Below, in pieces: positions 52,608 through 61,595 of a DNA stretch of 64,000 nucleotides. Under the pieces are notes generated by a model. That model searched no databases, was not told the origin of the DNA, and worked only from the letters and a program-made list of their open reading frames with translations. Each line of letters starts with the position of its first letter. Position 1 is the stretch's first letter. This stretch comes from Allobaileyella intestinalis (GTDB lineage Bacteria; Bacillota; Clostridia; Peptostreptococcales; Anaerovoracaceae): the NCBI RefSeq assembly GCF_009695865.1, contig NZ_VUNB01000004.1, forward strand, positions 248,001 through 312,000, written 5' to 3'. A program made the position numbers and the translations under genes.

Positions 52608-52634
52608 AAATAACCCGGGGAATTAATCCCCGGG
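52608..52634 (-). terminator. Terminator of the GntR regulator gene
   Basis: Minus strand CCCGGGGATTAATTCCCCGGG hairpin, arms of eight or more pairs (52614-52634), followed by TTATTTT. Confidence 0.85.
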
Positions 52635-52651
52635 CCTGTGGTTTTTCCATA

Positions 52652-53311
52652 TTAGAAATACTTGCTCATTCTTCTCAGCTTTGACTGCTCCATGTGATAC
52701 TCCATGGCTTCCCTTCCGGCAGCTACGTTATGAGTCTCAAAAGCATCAAAGATTGCCATGTGCTCGTTCAAAATTGTCTTAAGATAATCATCTGAGAAGG
52801 TCTTTGGAGGAGCTGAATGCTTCAAATATGTCTGGTAAGTGGACAATGTCTTATAAAGCATTCTGTCCTTAGTTCCTTTATATATCAGATTATGGAATTC
52901 AGAGTTTAAATTGAGCACCTGTTTTACATCATTCTTCTTAGTGGTGTAAAACTCCATCATCTCAATTTTTTCCTTCAGCTTATCAACTTCTTTTTCATCC
53001 ATGCGCTCAATAGCCCACTGTACAGCCTGAACCTCAAATATTTTTCTAAGATCAAAGAGATCCGAAATATCTCTTCGGCTGAGACCGATTACAAATGCAC
53101 CTCTGTTAGGTACATTTTCAATGAGTCCGTCTGATTCCAGCTGTCTGAACGCTTCCCTCACCGGTGTGCGGCTTACATTATATTGCTTACAGATAGTCTG
53201 CTCTGTAAGCTTTTCTCCGGGTTTAACCTTTCCCGAAAGAATGTCCTTCTGTATCTGAATAAACAGGCTGCCTGACAGCGGTCTGTCGTCAACTGTTTTT
53301 GTCGGCATCAT
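52652..53311 (-). CDS. GntR-family transcriptional regulator, FadR/FCD subfamily
   Basis: 219 residues. N-terminal winged helix-turn-helix (LTEQTICKQYNVSRTPVREAFRQLE in two parts: helix QYNVSRTPVREA around residues 48-59, wing RGAFV), and an all-helical FCD effector domain with D/H metal-type ligands (LNSEFHNLIYKG, ILNEHMAIFDAF, HMEQ). Effectors of such proteins are usually small organic acids. GGAGG precedes two adjacent ATGs. Two operator-like palindromes lie 20-56 bases upstream between this gene and nth, suggesting autoregulation. Confidence 0.85.
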   Translation of the reverse strand: MMPTKTVDDRPLSGSLFIQIQKDILSGKVKPGEKLTEQTICKQYNVSRTPVREAFRQLESDGLIENVPNRGAFVIGLSRRDISDLFDLRKIFEVQAVQWAIERMDEKEVDKLKEKIEMMEFYTTKKNDVKQVLNLNSEFHNLIYKGTKDRMLYKTLSTYQTYLKHSAPPKTFSDDYLKTILNEHMAIFDAFETHNVAAGREAMEYHMEQSKLRRMSKYF

Positions 53312-53330
53312 ATCCCCTCCTGTTTCGATT

Positions 53331-53367
53331 TTGTATTCAAAATCAAGCTTCAGTTTGTTGTATACAA
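53331..53367. promoter_or_regulatory. Two GntR-type operator-like palindromes
   Basis: TTGTATACAA (53358-53367) is a perfect palindrome; TTGTATTCAA (53331-53340) differs at one base. Centres are 27 bases apart. Their form fits FadR-subfamily sites and they sit just upstream of the regulator. Confidence 0.5.
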
Positions 53368-53459
53368 TTATAAAATCATATGTTCTTTTGTCAATACCGT
53401 GGTATAAATAAGAAGCAACTAATATATGAAGCTATTCAGTTATGCTGAGGATAACCATT

Positions 53460-54113
53460 ATGTCTAAAACAAACAGAAGTAAAATAACAAAAAAAGAGGC
53501 CGCAGAAATACTGGACCTCCTGAAAGAAGAGTATCCTGAAGCAGGATGTGCTCTCCACTACGATTCACCTTACCATCTCCTGCTGGCCGTGATGCTGTCA
53601 GCACAGACCACCGACGTCAGCGTTAACAAAATAACCCCGGAACTGTTCCGGCGTTTTCCGGAACCGGAAGACCTTGCAGCTGCCAGCCAGGGTGAAGTAA
53701 TAGACATCATCAGGTCAATCGGACTGTACAAGAATAAGTCAAAGAATATAATCTCCATGTCCCAGGTGCTTATGGAAAAATATGATGGCGTTGTTCCAGG
53801 GGATTTCAAGAAGCTCACAGAACTTCCGGGCGTTGGTAGAAAAACTGCCAACGTCGTTCTGGCAGAGGGATTCGGAGAACAGCGGATAGCCGTGGACACT
53901 CATGTCTTCCGGGTCTCAAACCGCATCGGTCTGTCAAACTCTGAAAGTGTTCTGGAAACAGAGACACAGCTTATGGCTGTTCTTCCTGAAAAAAGATGGA
54001 CCGAAGCCCATCATCTCCTTATATTCCACGGCAGAAGGTGCTGCAGCGCCCGCAAGCCTCAGTGCAACCGCTGCCCCATACTGGAACACTGCAGGCACCC
54101 GGAGATTCTCTGA
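53460..54113 (+). CDS. nth: Endonuclease III Nth
   Basis: DNA glycosylase/AP lyase for oxidised pyrimidines. ATG 53460 is preferred (GAGG upstream); the frame opens six codons earlier. 217 residues. Helix-hairpin-helix LPGVGRKTANVVL with the catalytic Lys, catalytic Asp in AVDTHVFRVSNRIGL, and a C-terminal [4Fe-4S] cluster motif CCSARKPQCNRCPILEHC. The stop codon lies inside the loop of a 16-pair hairpin. Confidence 0.95.
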   Translation: MSKTNRSKITKKEAAEILDLLKEEYPEAGCALHYDSPYHLLLAVMLSAQTTDVSVNKITPELFRRFPEPEDLAAASQGEVIDIIRSIGLYKNKSKNIISMSQVLMEKYDGVVPGDFKKLTELPGVGRKTANVVLAEGFGEQRIAVDTHVFRVSNRIGLSNSESVLETETQLMAVLPEKRWTEAHHLLIFHGRRCCSARKPQCNRCPILEHCRHPEIL

Positions 54114-54128
54114 TCTCCGGGTGCCTGC
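54091..54128. repeat. Perfect 16-base inverted repeat at the nth/hydrolase junction
   Basis: Arms 54091-54106 and 54113-54128 with a six-base loop containing the nth stop. No T-run on either strand. It probably acts as a bidirectional stop or RNA end-protecting structure between convergent genes. Confidence 0.75.
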
Positions 54129-54153
54129 GTGATAGATATTATATGACTATTGA

Positions 54154-55074
54154 CTACATAACGTGGATGTTGTGACCTATCCACGAACATATATCATCCA
54201 TAACCTCATCTCTGCAGAAGTCGTGGAGAATATCATGTTTTCCGTTTCTGTATACCTTGACTGCCACCTGGCTTGACCCGTTGTTACTCATAAGTTTGGC
54301 AATGTCCCTTGATGCCTTTGAATAACCTCCGAGATCGTCCATGCTTCCGCACATCAGGTATATTGGAATATCCTTAAGTCTGCCCTTCTTAATATCCTTT
54401 ATCAGAGCCTTGTTTCCCTCTATGAACTCTTTGTAGGCAGAAGAAGTCAGAGGAAAACCGCAGTCCGGATCATCTACATAGGCTTTTATTTCCCCTTCAT
54501 CGGAACTGAGCCAGTAATACTGATTTACAGGACTGGTGCCTGGCATCTTAACGTGATCCATGAACATGTTGTGAACCGCCATGGATACGCTGTTATATCC
54601 GTACATACGCACATGGTTGGCAGCAGCAGTATGAATAGGTCCTGCCATTGCAGGATTGGAAATCTGGCCGATGCCTATAAGAAGCTCCTCAGATCCGTAT
54701 TCAGCACAGTGAAGCAGCGCCAGGGTAGCGCCCATTCCCATTCCAATAATGATATTCGGGCAGTTTCCTGATCTTTTTTTTGCAAATCTGAACAAAGATT
54801 CTATATCGTCAACAAGGCAGTTAAATCCACCGGCCTCCATAGCGAAAGCTCCTTTATGGCCCTGCTGGCTTATTCCATGCCCGGTAAGATCCATGGCATA
54901 AACAGAATATCCTTCTTTCTGCAGCCTTTCTGCCAGGTCATCATATCTGCCGGAATGCTCGCTCATTCCATGTACAATCTGAACTATTCCCTTTGGATTA
55001 TCACTTTCAAAGGCTGTTGTATATACCTGACCTTCACCGTTGCAAGCTCTCCTGTAGAATTCTTTTTTCACCAT
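54154..55074 (-). CDS. Alpha/beta hydrolase (monoglyceride lipase/S33-like) lacking the nucleophile serine
   Basis: 306 residues. Fold markers IVHGMSEHSGRYDDLAERL near residue 33 and MDLTGHGISQQGHKG near 61 fit the serine-aminopeptidase S33 / lysophospholipase group. The nucleophile elbow, normally GxSxG, reads GMGMG at 111-115, so the serine is glycine 113; the codons are clear. The acid (GSMDD) and the histidine (NGKHDILHD) regions remain. No signal peptide. It may be a binding or scaffold protein, or use a different mechanism. Flanked by two T-less perfect hairpins. Confidence 0.85.
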   Translation of the reverse strand: MVKKEFYRRACNGEGQVYTTAFESDNPKGIVQIVHGMSEHSGRYDDLAERLQKEGYSVYAMDLTGHGISQQGHKGAFAMEAGGFNCLVDDIESLFRFAKKRSGNCPNIIIGMGMGATLALLHCAEYGSEELLIGIGQISNPAMAGPIHTAAANHVRMYGYNSVSMAVHNMFMDHVKMPGTSPVNQYYWLSSDEGEIKAYVDDPDCGFPLTSSAYKEFIEGNKALIKDIKKGRLKDIPIYLMCGSMDDLGGYSKASRDIAKLMSNNGSSQVAVKVYRNGKHDILHDFCRDEVMDDICSWIGHNIHVM

Positions 55075-55121
55075 AACAAGTCACCAATTCCTGATCAATA
55101 AATACCGAAACAACTGCAGGG

Positions 55122-55153
55122 AATCTATTAAGGAGAACTCTCCTTAATAGATT
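55122..55153. repeat. Perfect AT-rich inverted repeat between the GatD-like and hydrolase genes
   Basis: AATCTATTAAGGA (55122-55134) and TCCTTAATAGATT (55141-55153) form a 13-pair stem with loop GAACTC; it overlaps the stop codon of the GatD-like gene. No T-run follows. Confidence 0.7.
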
Positions 55154-55919
55154 AATAAACAAATCCTCTGTCAGGTTCAGAATACTCTCTGAGTCTCTGT
55201 CTGTACGCATCCATGGACGCATCTTCCATTGCCAACCGGGGCGCCCAAACACCGCACTCCCCCATAAGCCATTTAGTGAAAGGGGGATTTACCACCAGCA
55301 GTGGACCGATTATATATGTTGCCATAAAATTCCTGTACCAGATTCCTTCTCCAGAGTTTTCTGTGCCGAAGCCTTCTCCTCTCACATTGCTGAACAGAGG
55401 CTCCGGCTTCTCATCCCAATATGACTGGGTAAACTGACTCTTGAAACCTACAATATCAGTTTCAATGCCTGACTTCTCTCCTTCCCCTGAGCAGACAAAC
55501 CTACCGTGATACAGAGAGTTAAAGCGGTGAAGCATCCTCCTCTCCGTATGGAAGTGGAAAATATCCAGGCATTCTGTAAAAGTACTTGCTCCATCTTCCA
55601 TAAGCTCTGTGTCAAGGTCAGTTATTCCTGAACCAAAAACCTCAAGAGCATTTCCCGTAACCAGGAATCTCTGCCCCTTCTCAATTGCATTAACCAGGTC
55701 ATCCCTGAAGGGTTTAAGCCTTTCAACAACCAGCTCCTGCCCTCTTTCCGTCAAAGTTCCAAGATAGACCAGGTCCACTTTTCTCCCTGAAAGGAAGGCC
55801 GGCTTCTCATTAAGAGAAGTCTCAATAACAGTACAGTTACAGGACTGCTTCAGATATCTTACATTTGCCTGTTCACCATAAAGGTTGGCAACCTCAGGAT
55901 ACAATGATTCAACAATCAT
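55152..55919 (-). CDS. GatD-like glutamine amidotransferase homolog without catalytic Cys and His
   Basis: 255 residues resembling GatD/CobB-CobQ glutamine amidotransferases: LYPEVANLYGEQANVRYL at the N-terminus, DLVYLGTLTERGQEL near 49, and GFKSQFTQSY, GEGIWYRNFMATYIIGPLLVVNP at the C-terminus. The nucleophile motif CGGYQ reads GNALE (Gly89 for Cys), and the His of YLHGPLL is Ile204. It should therefore not hydrolyse glutamine. It overlaps the MurT-like gene by 4 bases, so it is kept as a partner subunit. What ammonia source or other role replaces the lost activity is unknown. Confidence 0.8.
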   Translation of the reverse strand: MIVESLYPEVANLYGEQANVRYLKQSCNCTVIETSLNEKPAFLSGRKVDLVYLGTLTERGQELVVERLKPFRDDLVNAIEKGQRFLVTGNALEVFGSGITDLDTELMEDGASTFTECLDIFHFHTERRMLHRFNSLYHGRFVCSGEGEKSGIETDIVGFKSQFTQSYWDEKPEPLFSNVRGEGFGTENSGEGIWYRNFMATYIIGPLLVVNPPFTKWLMGECGVWAPRLAMEDASMDAYRQRLREYSEPDRGFVY

Positions 55920-57364
55920 TTAAGTCCTGCCTCCTCTCTGTCCATCTTGCTGACATAGTCTATTACCTGCTCCCTGGTCTTCATTCCCAGATCAAAGGAA
56001 TCCGTACCGTAGAGCACGTAGATATTGTCCCCCTCAGGCAGTTTAAGTTTCGAAACGCCGTCCTCCGGTTTTTCCACGTAAGTAATCACATCCTCACTGA
56101 TTCCCGCAAGAAGCATTCTGAGCCTGAGATCCCGGCCTCTGTCTCCATAAACAATAATCTGTTTGACAGAGGGATCATTGAGAAATTCAAAGTCTGCATC
56201 ATACATCCAGCATATGTTCTCAGACCAGTGATGGGTATCGCCGATACAATTATTGAACATCAGGATTTCCTTAGTTCCATCCATCTGGTGAATTCTCTCG
56301 AAAACCCTGGACGCCGCATAGGCATTCTTCTCCTTACAGAGGAAATTTATTACTGTCTTATCTCCGATCTTCTGGAATCCAAGCCTGGACTTTGTAATGT
56401 TAACACCGTCCATAGCCTTCCGGATCTCATCCAGGCTGTAGCCCATAACGTGGAAAAGAGAAATAACAGCTACCTGATTGTAGATGTTAAAGGTACTTGA
56501 ATTCATAATATTAAACTCAAGGGACTCAACAGGATTTCCAGCTCCCTCTCCCAGTTCAGCACCGGCCTTTTGCTGGTGGCGTCCTTCATACAGGGTGTAA
56601 GTGAACTTCATGTCCTCTTCATTTACCGATGAGGCTCCGCCATCATACTGAGGAGCAGTAAAACCGCATTCCGGGCAGAAGGCTCTCCCGATGTTGGAGT
56701 ACCTGATATACTTGTATTTAAGCTTTGCGCTGCATTCCGGGCATATCTGAAGGTCGCTGATCAGGTTGTCTGTCTCCGTTCTGTCACCTTCCATTGGAGA
56801 TATCCCGTAAAAAAATCTTTCGTTTGCCGGGGATACCGAAGAAGCTATGAGGTCGTCTGCGTTAAGAACAACCTTTGTATCCTCCGGAATGTATCTGGTG
56901 AGAAAATCCCTGATGTATTCCGGATGGCCGTTTCTCATTATTGAATCTCTGGAAAGATTGAGAACAACAAGGTAATCAGGAGTAAAACAAGGGAAAACCA
57001 CCTTGGCCGAGCGCTCATCTATTTCAAGAACAGCTGTCTTGTAGTGGCATTTCCCAGTAAAACCCACACCGCTGATAAAGGCCGTGGCAATACCTGTAGC
57101 TATATTGGATCCAGTGCTGTTGCAAAGGACTTTCTCCCCCATCTGCTGGAGAATATCCCTTGTCATATTAGTTGCCGTGGTCTTACCGTTGGTTCCAGTA
57201 ACGCCGATTATCCTGTCAGGTTTCTTAATATATTCAAGAAAATCCGGGCAGAGCCTGAGTGCAACTACTCCGGGAAAATTCGTTCCATTATGTCTGGTGA
57301 TCTTCAATGCCACAACCGACAGCTTTGCTGCCCAAAGTGCGAAATAATACCTTAACCTGCCCAT
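55916..57364 (-). CDS. MurT-like Mur ligase (DUF1727)
   Basis: 482 residues. Mur-ligase core with P-loop GVTGTNGKTTATN near residue 55, EIDERSAKVVFP, LNLSRDSIMRNGHPEY and a four-cysteine zinc ribbon (CPECSAKL ... CPECGF, about residues 205-235), then the C-terminal DUF1727 region with FNNCIGDTHHWSENICWMYDADFEFL. MurT with GatD amidates the D-Glu of lipid II in Gram-positives. Here the GatD-like partner lacks catalytic residues, so the reaction is uncertain. Starts 89 bases after clpB with a perfect hairpin between them. Confidence 0.86.
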   Translation of the reverse strand: MGRLRYYFALWAAKLSVVALKITRHNGTNFPGVVALRLCPDFLEYIKKPDRIIGVTGTNGKTTATNMTRDILQQMGEKVLCNSTGSNIATGIATAFISGVGFTGKCHYKTAVLEIDERSAKVVFPCFTPDYLVVLNLSRDSIMRNGHPEYIRDFLTRYIPEDTKVVLNADDLIASSVSPANERFFYGISPMEGDRTETDNLISDLQICPECSAKLKYKYIRYSNIGRAFCPECGFTAPQYDGGASSVNEEDMKFTYTLYEGRHQQKAGAELGEGAGNPVESLEFNIMNSSTFNIYNQVAVISLFHVMGYSLDEIRKAMDGVNITKSRLGFQKIGDKTVINFLCKEKNAYAASRVFERIHQMDGTKEILMFNNCIGDTHHWSENICWMYDADFEFLNDPSVKQIIVYGDRGRDLRLRMLLAGISEDVITYVEKPEDGVSKLKLPEGDNIYVLYGTDSFDLGMKTREQVIDYVSKMDREEAGLK

Positions 57365-57387
57365 GAAGGAATTTGCTCCTTTACACT

Positions 57388-57420
57388 GAAATAGGTGAAA
57401 ACAACGTTTTCACCTATTTC
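57388..57420. repeat. Perfect 15-base inverted repeat between the clpB and MurT-like genes
   Basis: GAAATAGGTGAAAAC (57388-57402) and GTTTTCACCTATTTC (57406-57420) pair perfectly around AAC. No T-run; probable clpB transcript end or mRNA stabiliser. Confidence 0.7.
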
Positions 57421-57452
57421 CACAAAACCATATTATTGTGACAGATTATATC

Positions 57453-59981
57453 CTATTCCACATAGAATTTCAATTGACCGCCTTCTTCGCCGATTCTTAT
57501 TCTGTCACCATCTCCTGCCTCTCCGGCAATTATCATTCTGGCAATTTCGTTTTCCACATGATTCTGAACGTACCTCTTTACAGGGCGGGCGCCATATACA
57601 GGATCGTAAGATTCATCTGCCATAATGGAAGCGGCACTGTCTGTAAGAACAAGATCTATGTTCCTTTCCTTAAGCCTTCCGGCCAGGTCGTTAACTGTCA
57701 TTCTTACAATCTCTTTTATCTGATTCTTTTCAAGGCTCTTGAATACCACTATATCATCTACCCTGTTCAGGAACTCTGGTCTGAAGAAGGAGCTGAGCTG
57801 CTCTTTCTGGAGGTTGGATGTCATGATCACAATTGTGTTCTTGAAATCAACTACCCTGCCTTTGTTGTCTGTGAGACGTCCGTCGTCCAGCAGCTGAAGG
57901 AGGAGATTGAACACATCCGGATGTGCCTTTTCTATCTCGTCCAGAAGGATGACGCTGTATGGTTTCCTGCGGACGGCTTCCGTAAGCTGACCGCCTTCTT
58001 CATATCCTACATACCCTGGAGGCGCTCCTACAAGCCTGGAAACTGAGTGCTTTTCCATGTATTCAGACATATCTATTCTGACAAGGTTCTTTTCAGTATC
58101 GAACAAAGTCTCGCAGAGAGCCTTTGCCAGCTCGGTTTTTCCTACACCTGTAGGTCCAAGGAAGATAAATGAACCAATAGGCCTGTTCTCGTTTTTCAGG
58201 CCGGCTCTTGCCCTGAGTATAGCCTGAGTAACAGCATTAATGCCCTCATCCTGTCCTACTACTCTCTTGTGAAGTATTTCAGGCAGATGGAGAAGTTTAT
58301 CCCTCTCAGTTTCAGCCAGCTTTTCTACTGGAATTCCAGTCCACTCTGCAATAACTGCCTGAATCTCGTCCTGATCAACCTCTTCCTTCAGGATTCTCTC
58401 GCCTCCGTCTTCAGCATTAAGCCTCTTTTTTGCATCTTCCAGCTCTTTCTCTGCAGCAGGAAGATCGCCGTATTTAAGCTTTGCCAGCTTTTCCAGATCA
58501 TAGGCTCTCTCAGCCTCTTCAATCTTGTGACGAATATCTTCTATCTCCTGCTTCTTGCTCTTAAGAGATACAATATCCTTTTTCTCGTTCTCCCACTTTG
58601 CCTTCATAGCAGAATCCTGATCTCTCAGTTCTGCCAGCTCGCTGTTGATGGCATCCAGCCTTTCTCTGCTTGCCTTATCTGTTTCCTTCGTAAGTGCCTG
58701 TCGTTCTATTTCCAGCTGCATGATCTTACGTTCTATTGTGTCAAGTTCTGAAGGCATGCTGTCGATTTCTGTCCTTATGCGGGCTGCAGCTTCGTCCATC
58801 AGATCTATGGCCTTATCCGGCAGGAACCTGTCGCTGATGTATCTGTTAGACAATGTAGCACAGGCTATCAAAGCATTGTCCGTAATCCTTACGCCGTGGT
58901 GAATTTCAAACTTTTCCTTAAGGCCTCTCAGAATTGAGATGGTATCCTCCACACTTGGCTCATCAACCATAACCTTCTGGAAACGGCGTTCCAGAGCTGC
59001 GTCTTTCTCGATGTACTTTCTGTATTCATCAAGGGTAGTGGCGCCAATGCAGTGAAGCTCTCCTCTGGCCAGCTTTGGTTTAAGCAGGTTGCCGGCGTCC
59101 ATGGAGCCCTCAGTACGGCCTGCTCCGACTATGTTGTGAATCTCATCGATGAAAAGAATGATGTTTCCGTCAGACTTGTCGATTTCGTTGAGTACAGCCT
59201 TAAGCCTCTCCTCGAATTCACCTCTGTACTTTGCTCCTGCAATCAGAGCACCCATATCCAGTGAAAAAATAGTTTTATCTTTCAGGGATTCCGGAACATC
59301 TCCGTTTACGATTCTCTGGGCAAGGCCTTCAACTACTGCTGTTTTACCTACACCAGGCTCGCCTATCAAAACCGGGTTGTTCTTTGTACGTCTTGACAGG
59401 ATCTCTATTGTCCGGCGGATTTCCTGGTCTCTGCCAATAACCGGATCCAGTTTCCCAGCTCTTGCTGCTTCAACCAGGTCAGTACCGTATTTATTCAGTG
59501 CGTCGTAACTGTCCTCAGGATTCTGATTAGTTACCCTCTGGTTTCCTCTTACCATGGTCAGGGCTTTCAGAAATTCATCTCTGTTTACCCCGTATTTTCT
59601 CAGGATTTTGTCAGTCTCTGGGTCACCGGCTTTGATTATTGCCATATAGGCGTGTTCTACGCTGACATAATCATCCTTGAAATCTGCCGCAGTCTTTTCC
59701 GCATCAATGAAAACCTTGTTGAGTTTTGCTGACATGTAGACCTGACCGTCTCCGCCACTTACTTTCGGCAGCCCGTCTACAGATGCCTGCACATCCCTCC
59801 TCATGGAATCAACATCCACGTTCATGGCGTACAGAAGCTTTGGAATAAGGCCATCCCTGTCGTTCAGGATAGCCAGGTGCAGATGGCTTACCTCCAGTGT
59901 CTGCTGTCCGTTTTCCACAGCCAGATTCTGGGCATCCATCACCGCAGTCTGCATCTTCTGTGTATACTTTTCTATATTCAT
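57453..59981 (-). CDS. clpB: ClpB disaggregase (AAA+ chaperone)
   Basis: Hexameric ATPase that pulls polypeptides out of aggregates with DnaK. 842 residues: N-domain (1-140), AAA-1 with [14 protein letters not shown] near 204, long coiled-coil middle domain (about 405-520, [21 protein letters not shown]), AAA-2 with [15 protein letters not shown] near 605 and [20 protein letters not shown]. Preceded by a perfect CIRCE operator, so HrcA represses it and heat induces it. GGAGG precedes ATG 59981. Confidence 0.96.
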   Translation of the reverse strand: MNIEKYTQKMQTAVMDAQNLAVENGQQTLEVSHLHLAILNDRDGLIPKLLYAMNVDVDSMRRDVQASVDGLPKVSGGDGQVYMSAKLNKVFIDAEKTAADFKDDYVSVEHAYMAIIKAGDPETDKILRKYGVNRDEFLKALTMVRGNQRVTNQNPEDSYDALNKYGTDLVEAARAGKLDPVIGRDQEIRRTIEILSRRTKNNPVLIGEPGVGKTAVVEGLAQRIVNGDVPESLKDKTIFSLDMGALIAGAKYRGEFEERLKAVLNEIDKSDGNIILFIDEIHNIVGAGRTEGSMDAGNLLKPKLARGELHCIGATTLDEYRKYIEKDAALERRFQKVMVDEPSVEDTISILRGLKEKFEIHHGVRITDNALIACATLSNRYISDRFLPDKAIDLMDEAAARIRTEIDSMPSELDTIERKIMQLEIERQALTKETDKASRERLDAINSELAELRDQDSAMKAKWENEKKDIVSLKSKKQEIEDIRHKIEEAERAYDLEKLAKLKYGDLPAAEKELEDAKKRLNAEDGGERILKEEVDQDEIQAVIAEWTGIPVEKLAETERDKLLHLPEILHKRVVGQDEGINAVTQAILRARAGLKNENRPIGSFIFLGPTGVGKTELAKALCETLFDTEKNLVRIDMSEYMEKHSVSRLVGAPPGYVGYEEGGQLTEAVRRKPYSVILLDEIEKAHPDVFNLLLQLLDDGRLTDNKGRVVDFKNTIVIMTSNLQKEQLSSFFRPEFLNRVDDIVVFKSLEKNQIKEIVRMTVNDLAGRLKERNIDLVLTDSAASIMADESYDPVYGARPVKRYVQNHVENEIARMIIAGEAGDGDRIRIGEEGGQLKFYVE

Positions 59982-60050
59982 GATCTCCCTCCTTGTAATG
60001 GGATTTTATTTGTCTCGTCTTATTGGCCTCTCTGATTTGACAATGCTAAT

Positions 60051-60077
60051 TTAGCACTCTCTTGTGTAGAGTGCTAA
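60051..60077. promoter_or_regulatory. CIRCE operator (HrcA binding site)
   Basis: TTAGCACTC (60051-60059), nine-base spacer, GAGTGCTAA (60069-60077): exact match to the CIRCE consensus. It lies 70 bases upstream of clpB. Confidence 0.95.
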
Positions 60078-60171
60078 CAGTTTGTGTGACGATTCTGTGA
60101 AGGTCAATAACGTACGCCTGTTGCTATCGATTTTATCTTTTGGAAAAGAAAGATGAATCATGCAATAATTT

Positions 60172-60200
60172 TTGAGGGACGGCTGCGTTTGACTTATCAT
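60172..60200 (+). promoter_or_regulatory. Promoter of the OsmC gene
   Basis: -35 TTGAGG at 60172-60177, 17-base spacer, -10 TATCAT at 60195-60200, followed by a TCATCTG/CAGATGA inverted repeat (about 60197-60219) that could be an operator. Confidence 0.4.
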
Positions 60201-60283
60201 CTGCGTTTATAACAGATGAGCTGTCTTATTCACAGGTCCAGTCAGATCTTATTCATGTAATTTTGAAAGATGAGGTTGAAGAA

Positions 60284-60712
60284 ATGATCAGTACATTTAA
60301 TGCAAAAGTTTCACGTCTTTCTGATGGTCTTCAGGTAGAAGCTCAGTCCAGAGGTTTCAAGGTCCTCATGGACGAGCCTGTAGAAGGCGGAGGTACAGAC
60401 AAGGGAATGAACCCTGTTGAGCTCCTTCTCAGTTCATATGGTGGATGCCTGACGATCCTGGCTGCTATGATGGCACCTGGATATCAGGTTGAGCTGGAGG
60501 AATGCTTTGCAGAGCTTGAGGGAGATCTGGATCTGGACGAAGGAAGCGAATATAACGGTTTTCAGGAAATCCGCGTTACCTTCCACGTAAAGAGCAGCTC
60601 CCCTGAAGAAAATGTAAAGAATCTGGTACAGGGCATTGAAGCAGGCTGTCCTATTGGCAACACTCTGAAAGGAAAAGTAAATATCAAATTCAATGATATT
60701 GTCTTTGAATAA
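60284..60712 (+). CDS. OsmC-family protein
   Basis: 142 residues from ATG 60284 (GAGG eight bases upstream; the frame opens at a TTG further left). The OsmC/Ohr fold is seen in MNPVELLLSSYGGCLTILAAMMAPGY (in part LLSSYGGCLTIL) and in GIEAGCPIGNTLKG, supplying the two redox cysteines. Such proteins reduce organic or sulfur peroxides. Ends at a bidirectional terminator. Confidence 0.88.
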   Translation: MISTFNAKVSRLSDGLQVEAQSRGFKVLMDEPVEGGGTDKGMNPVELLLSSYGGCLTILAAMMAPGYQVELEECFAELEGDLDLDEGSEYNGFQEIRVTFHVKSSSPEENVKNLVQGIEAGCPIGNTLKGKVNIKFNDIVFE

Positions 60713-60735
60713 ACTGTTTTAATAAGCGCATATTC

Positions 60736-60776
60736 AAAAAAGGCAGAACAGGAACATGCCTGCTCTGCCTTTTTGC
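60736..60776. terminator. Bidirectional terminator between osmC-like and site-2 protease genes
   Basis: AAAAAGGCAGAACAGG arm and CCTGCTCTGCCTTTTT arm form a hairpin with A-run and T-run on both sides; serves both convergent genes. Confidence 0.9.
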
Positions 60777-60800
60777 TTTAGTATTTATAAACGATAGCGG

Positions 60801-61523
60801 CTACAGTATCACTCCGTACAGCAGCGCCTTGTAAATAATTGAGATGAGAGGAGAAATAATCCCGTTCACCGCCCCAACGATGAGGAGCAGAATCAGAATA
60901 ATGTTTCCCTTTGAATAGAAATCATAATACCAGCTTTTCTTCCTGAGATTAAAAATCTCTGTAATGATTCCGAAACCGTCCAGAGGCGGCAGTGGAATGA
61001 TATTGAATACCAGCAGTGTGATGTTGATGATTATTGCCTGAATCAAGATGGTCATGATAAGTCCCGGTACAGTGTTAAGGTCCATCTGATAGTAACCTGT
61101 GGAACCCATGTAAAAATGAGTCACAAAGGAAAGGACTACTGCGATCAGCAGGTTCATTGCCACCCCTGCAACAGACACCAGAAGCTCATCTCTCCTTGGA
61201 TGCTTGTAATATCTGTTGTCTATCTCTACCGGAATTCCCCATCCAAAGCCGCAGAACATCAAAGCAAGAAAGCCGAAGGGGTCGAAGTGAGCAGCAGGAT
61301 TCAGGGTAACTCTTCCCTGATTCTTAGGAGTAGGATCTCCCAGCTTCCATGAAGTCCAGGCATGAGCAAACTCGTGAAATGAAAGGCCTATTACAATTCC
61401 CGGCAGAGAGAGGAGCATATTAAAAAAGTACGTCCTTGGATCCCGGAGCCCTCCGTTCACAAAATTGCTTATGAGCAGAATTAGCAAAAGAATGGCCGTT
61501 CCTGAATTCATAAATCTTTTCAA
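60801..61523 (-). CDS. Site-2 protease-type intramembrane metalloprotease (M50)
   Basis: About 240 residues. TTG 61523 is preferred because GGAGG lies nine bases upstream; ATG 61511 is the alternative. Five to six hydrophobic segments, zinc motif HEFAH in LSFHEFAHAWTSW near residue 50 and the second metal motif NIIPLPPLDGFG near 175. Short S2P of this kind cleaves membrane proteins, but substrates vary and there is no linked anti-sigma factor. Confidence 0.85.
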   Translation of the reverse strand: MKRFMNSGTAILLLILLISNFVNGGLRDPRTYFFNMLLSLPGIVIGLSFHEFAHAWTSWKLGDPTPKNQGRVTLNPAAHFDPFGFLALMFCGFGWGIPVEIDNRYYKHPRRDELLVSVAGVAMNLLIAVVLSFVTHFYMGSTGYYQMDLNTVPGLIMTILIQAIIINITLLVFNIIPLPPLDGFGIITEIFNLRKKSWYYDFYSKGNIILILLLIVGAVNGIISPLISIIYKALLYGVIL

Positions 61524-61595
61524 ATGATTCTTCCTCCTGTCAGTGTTTGTTCTCTGAAAAAATCGGTGCACATCACAGATGTACACCTCTTAACC

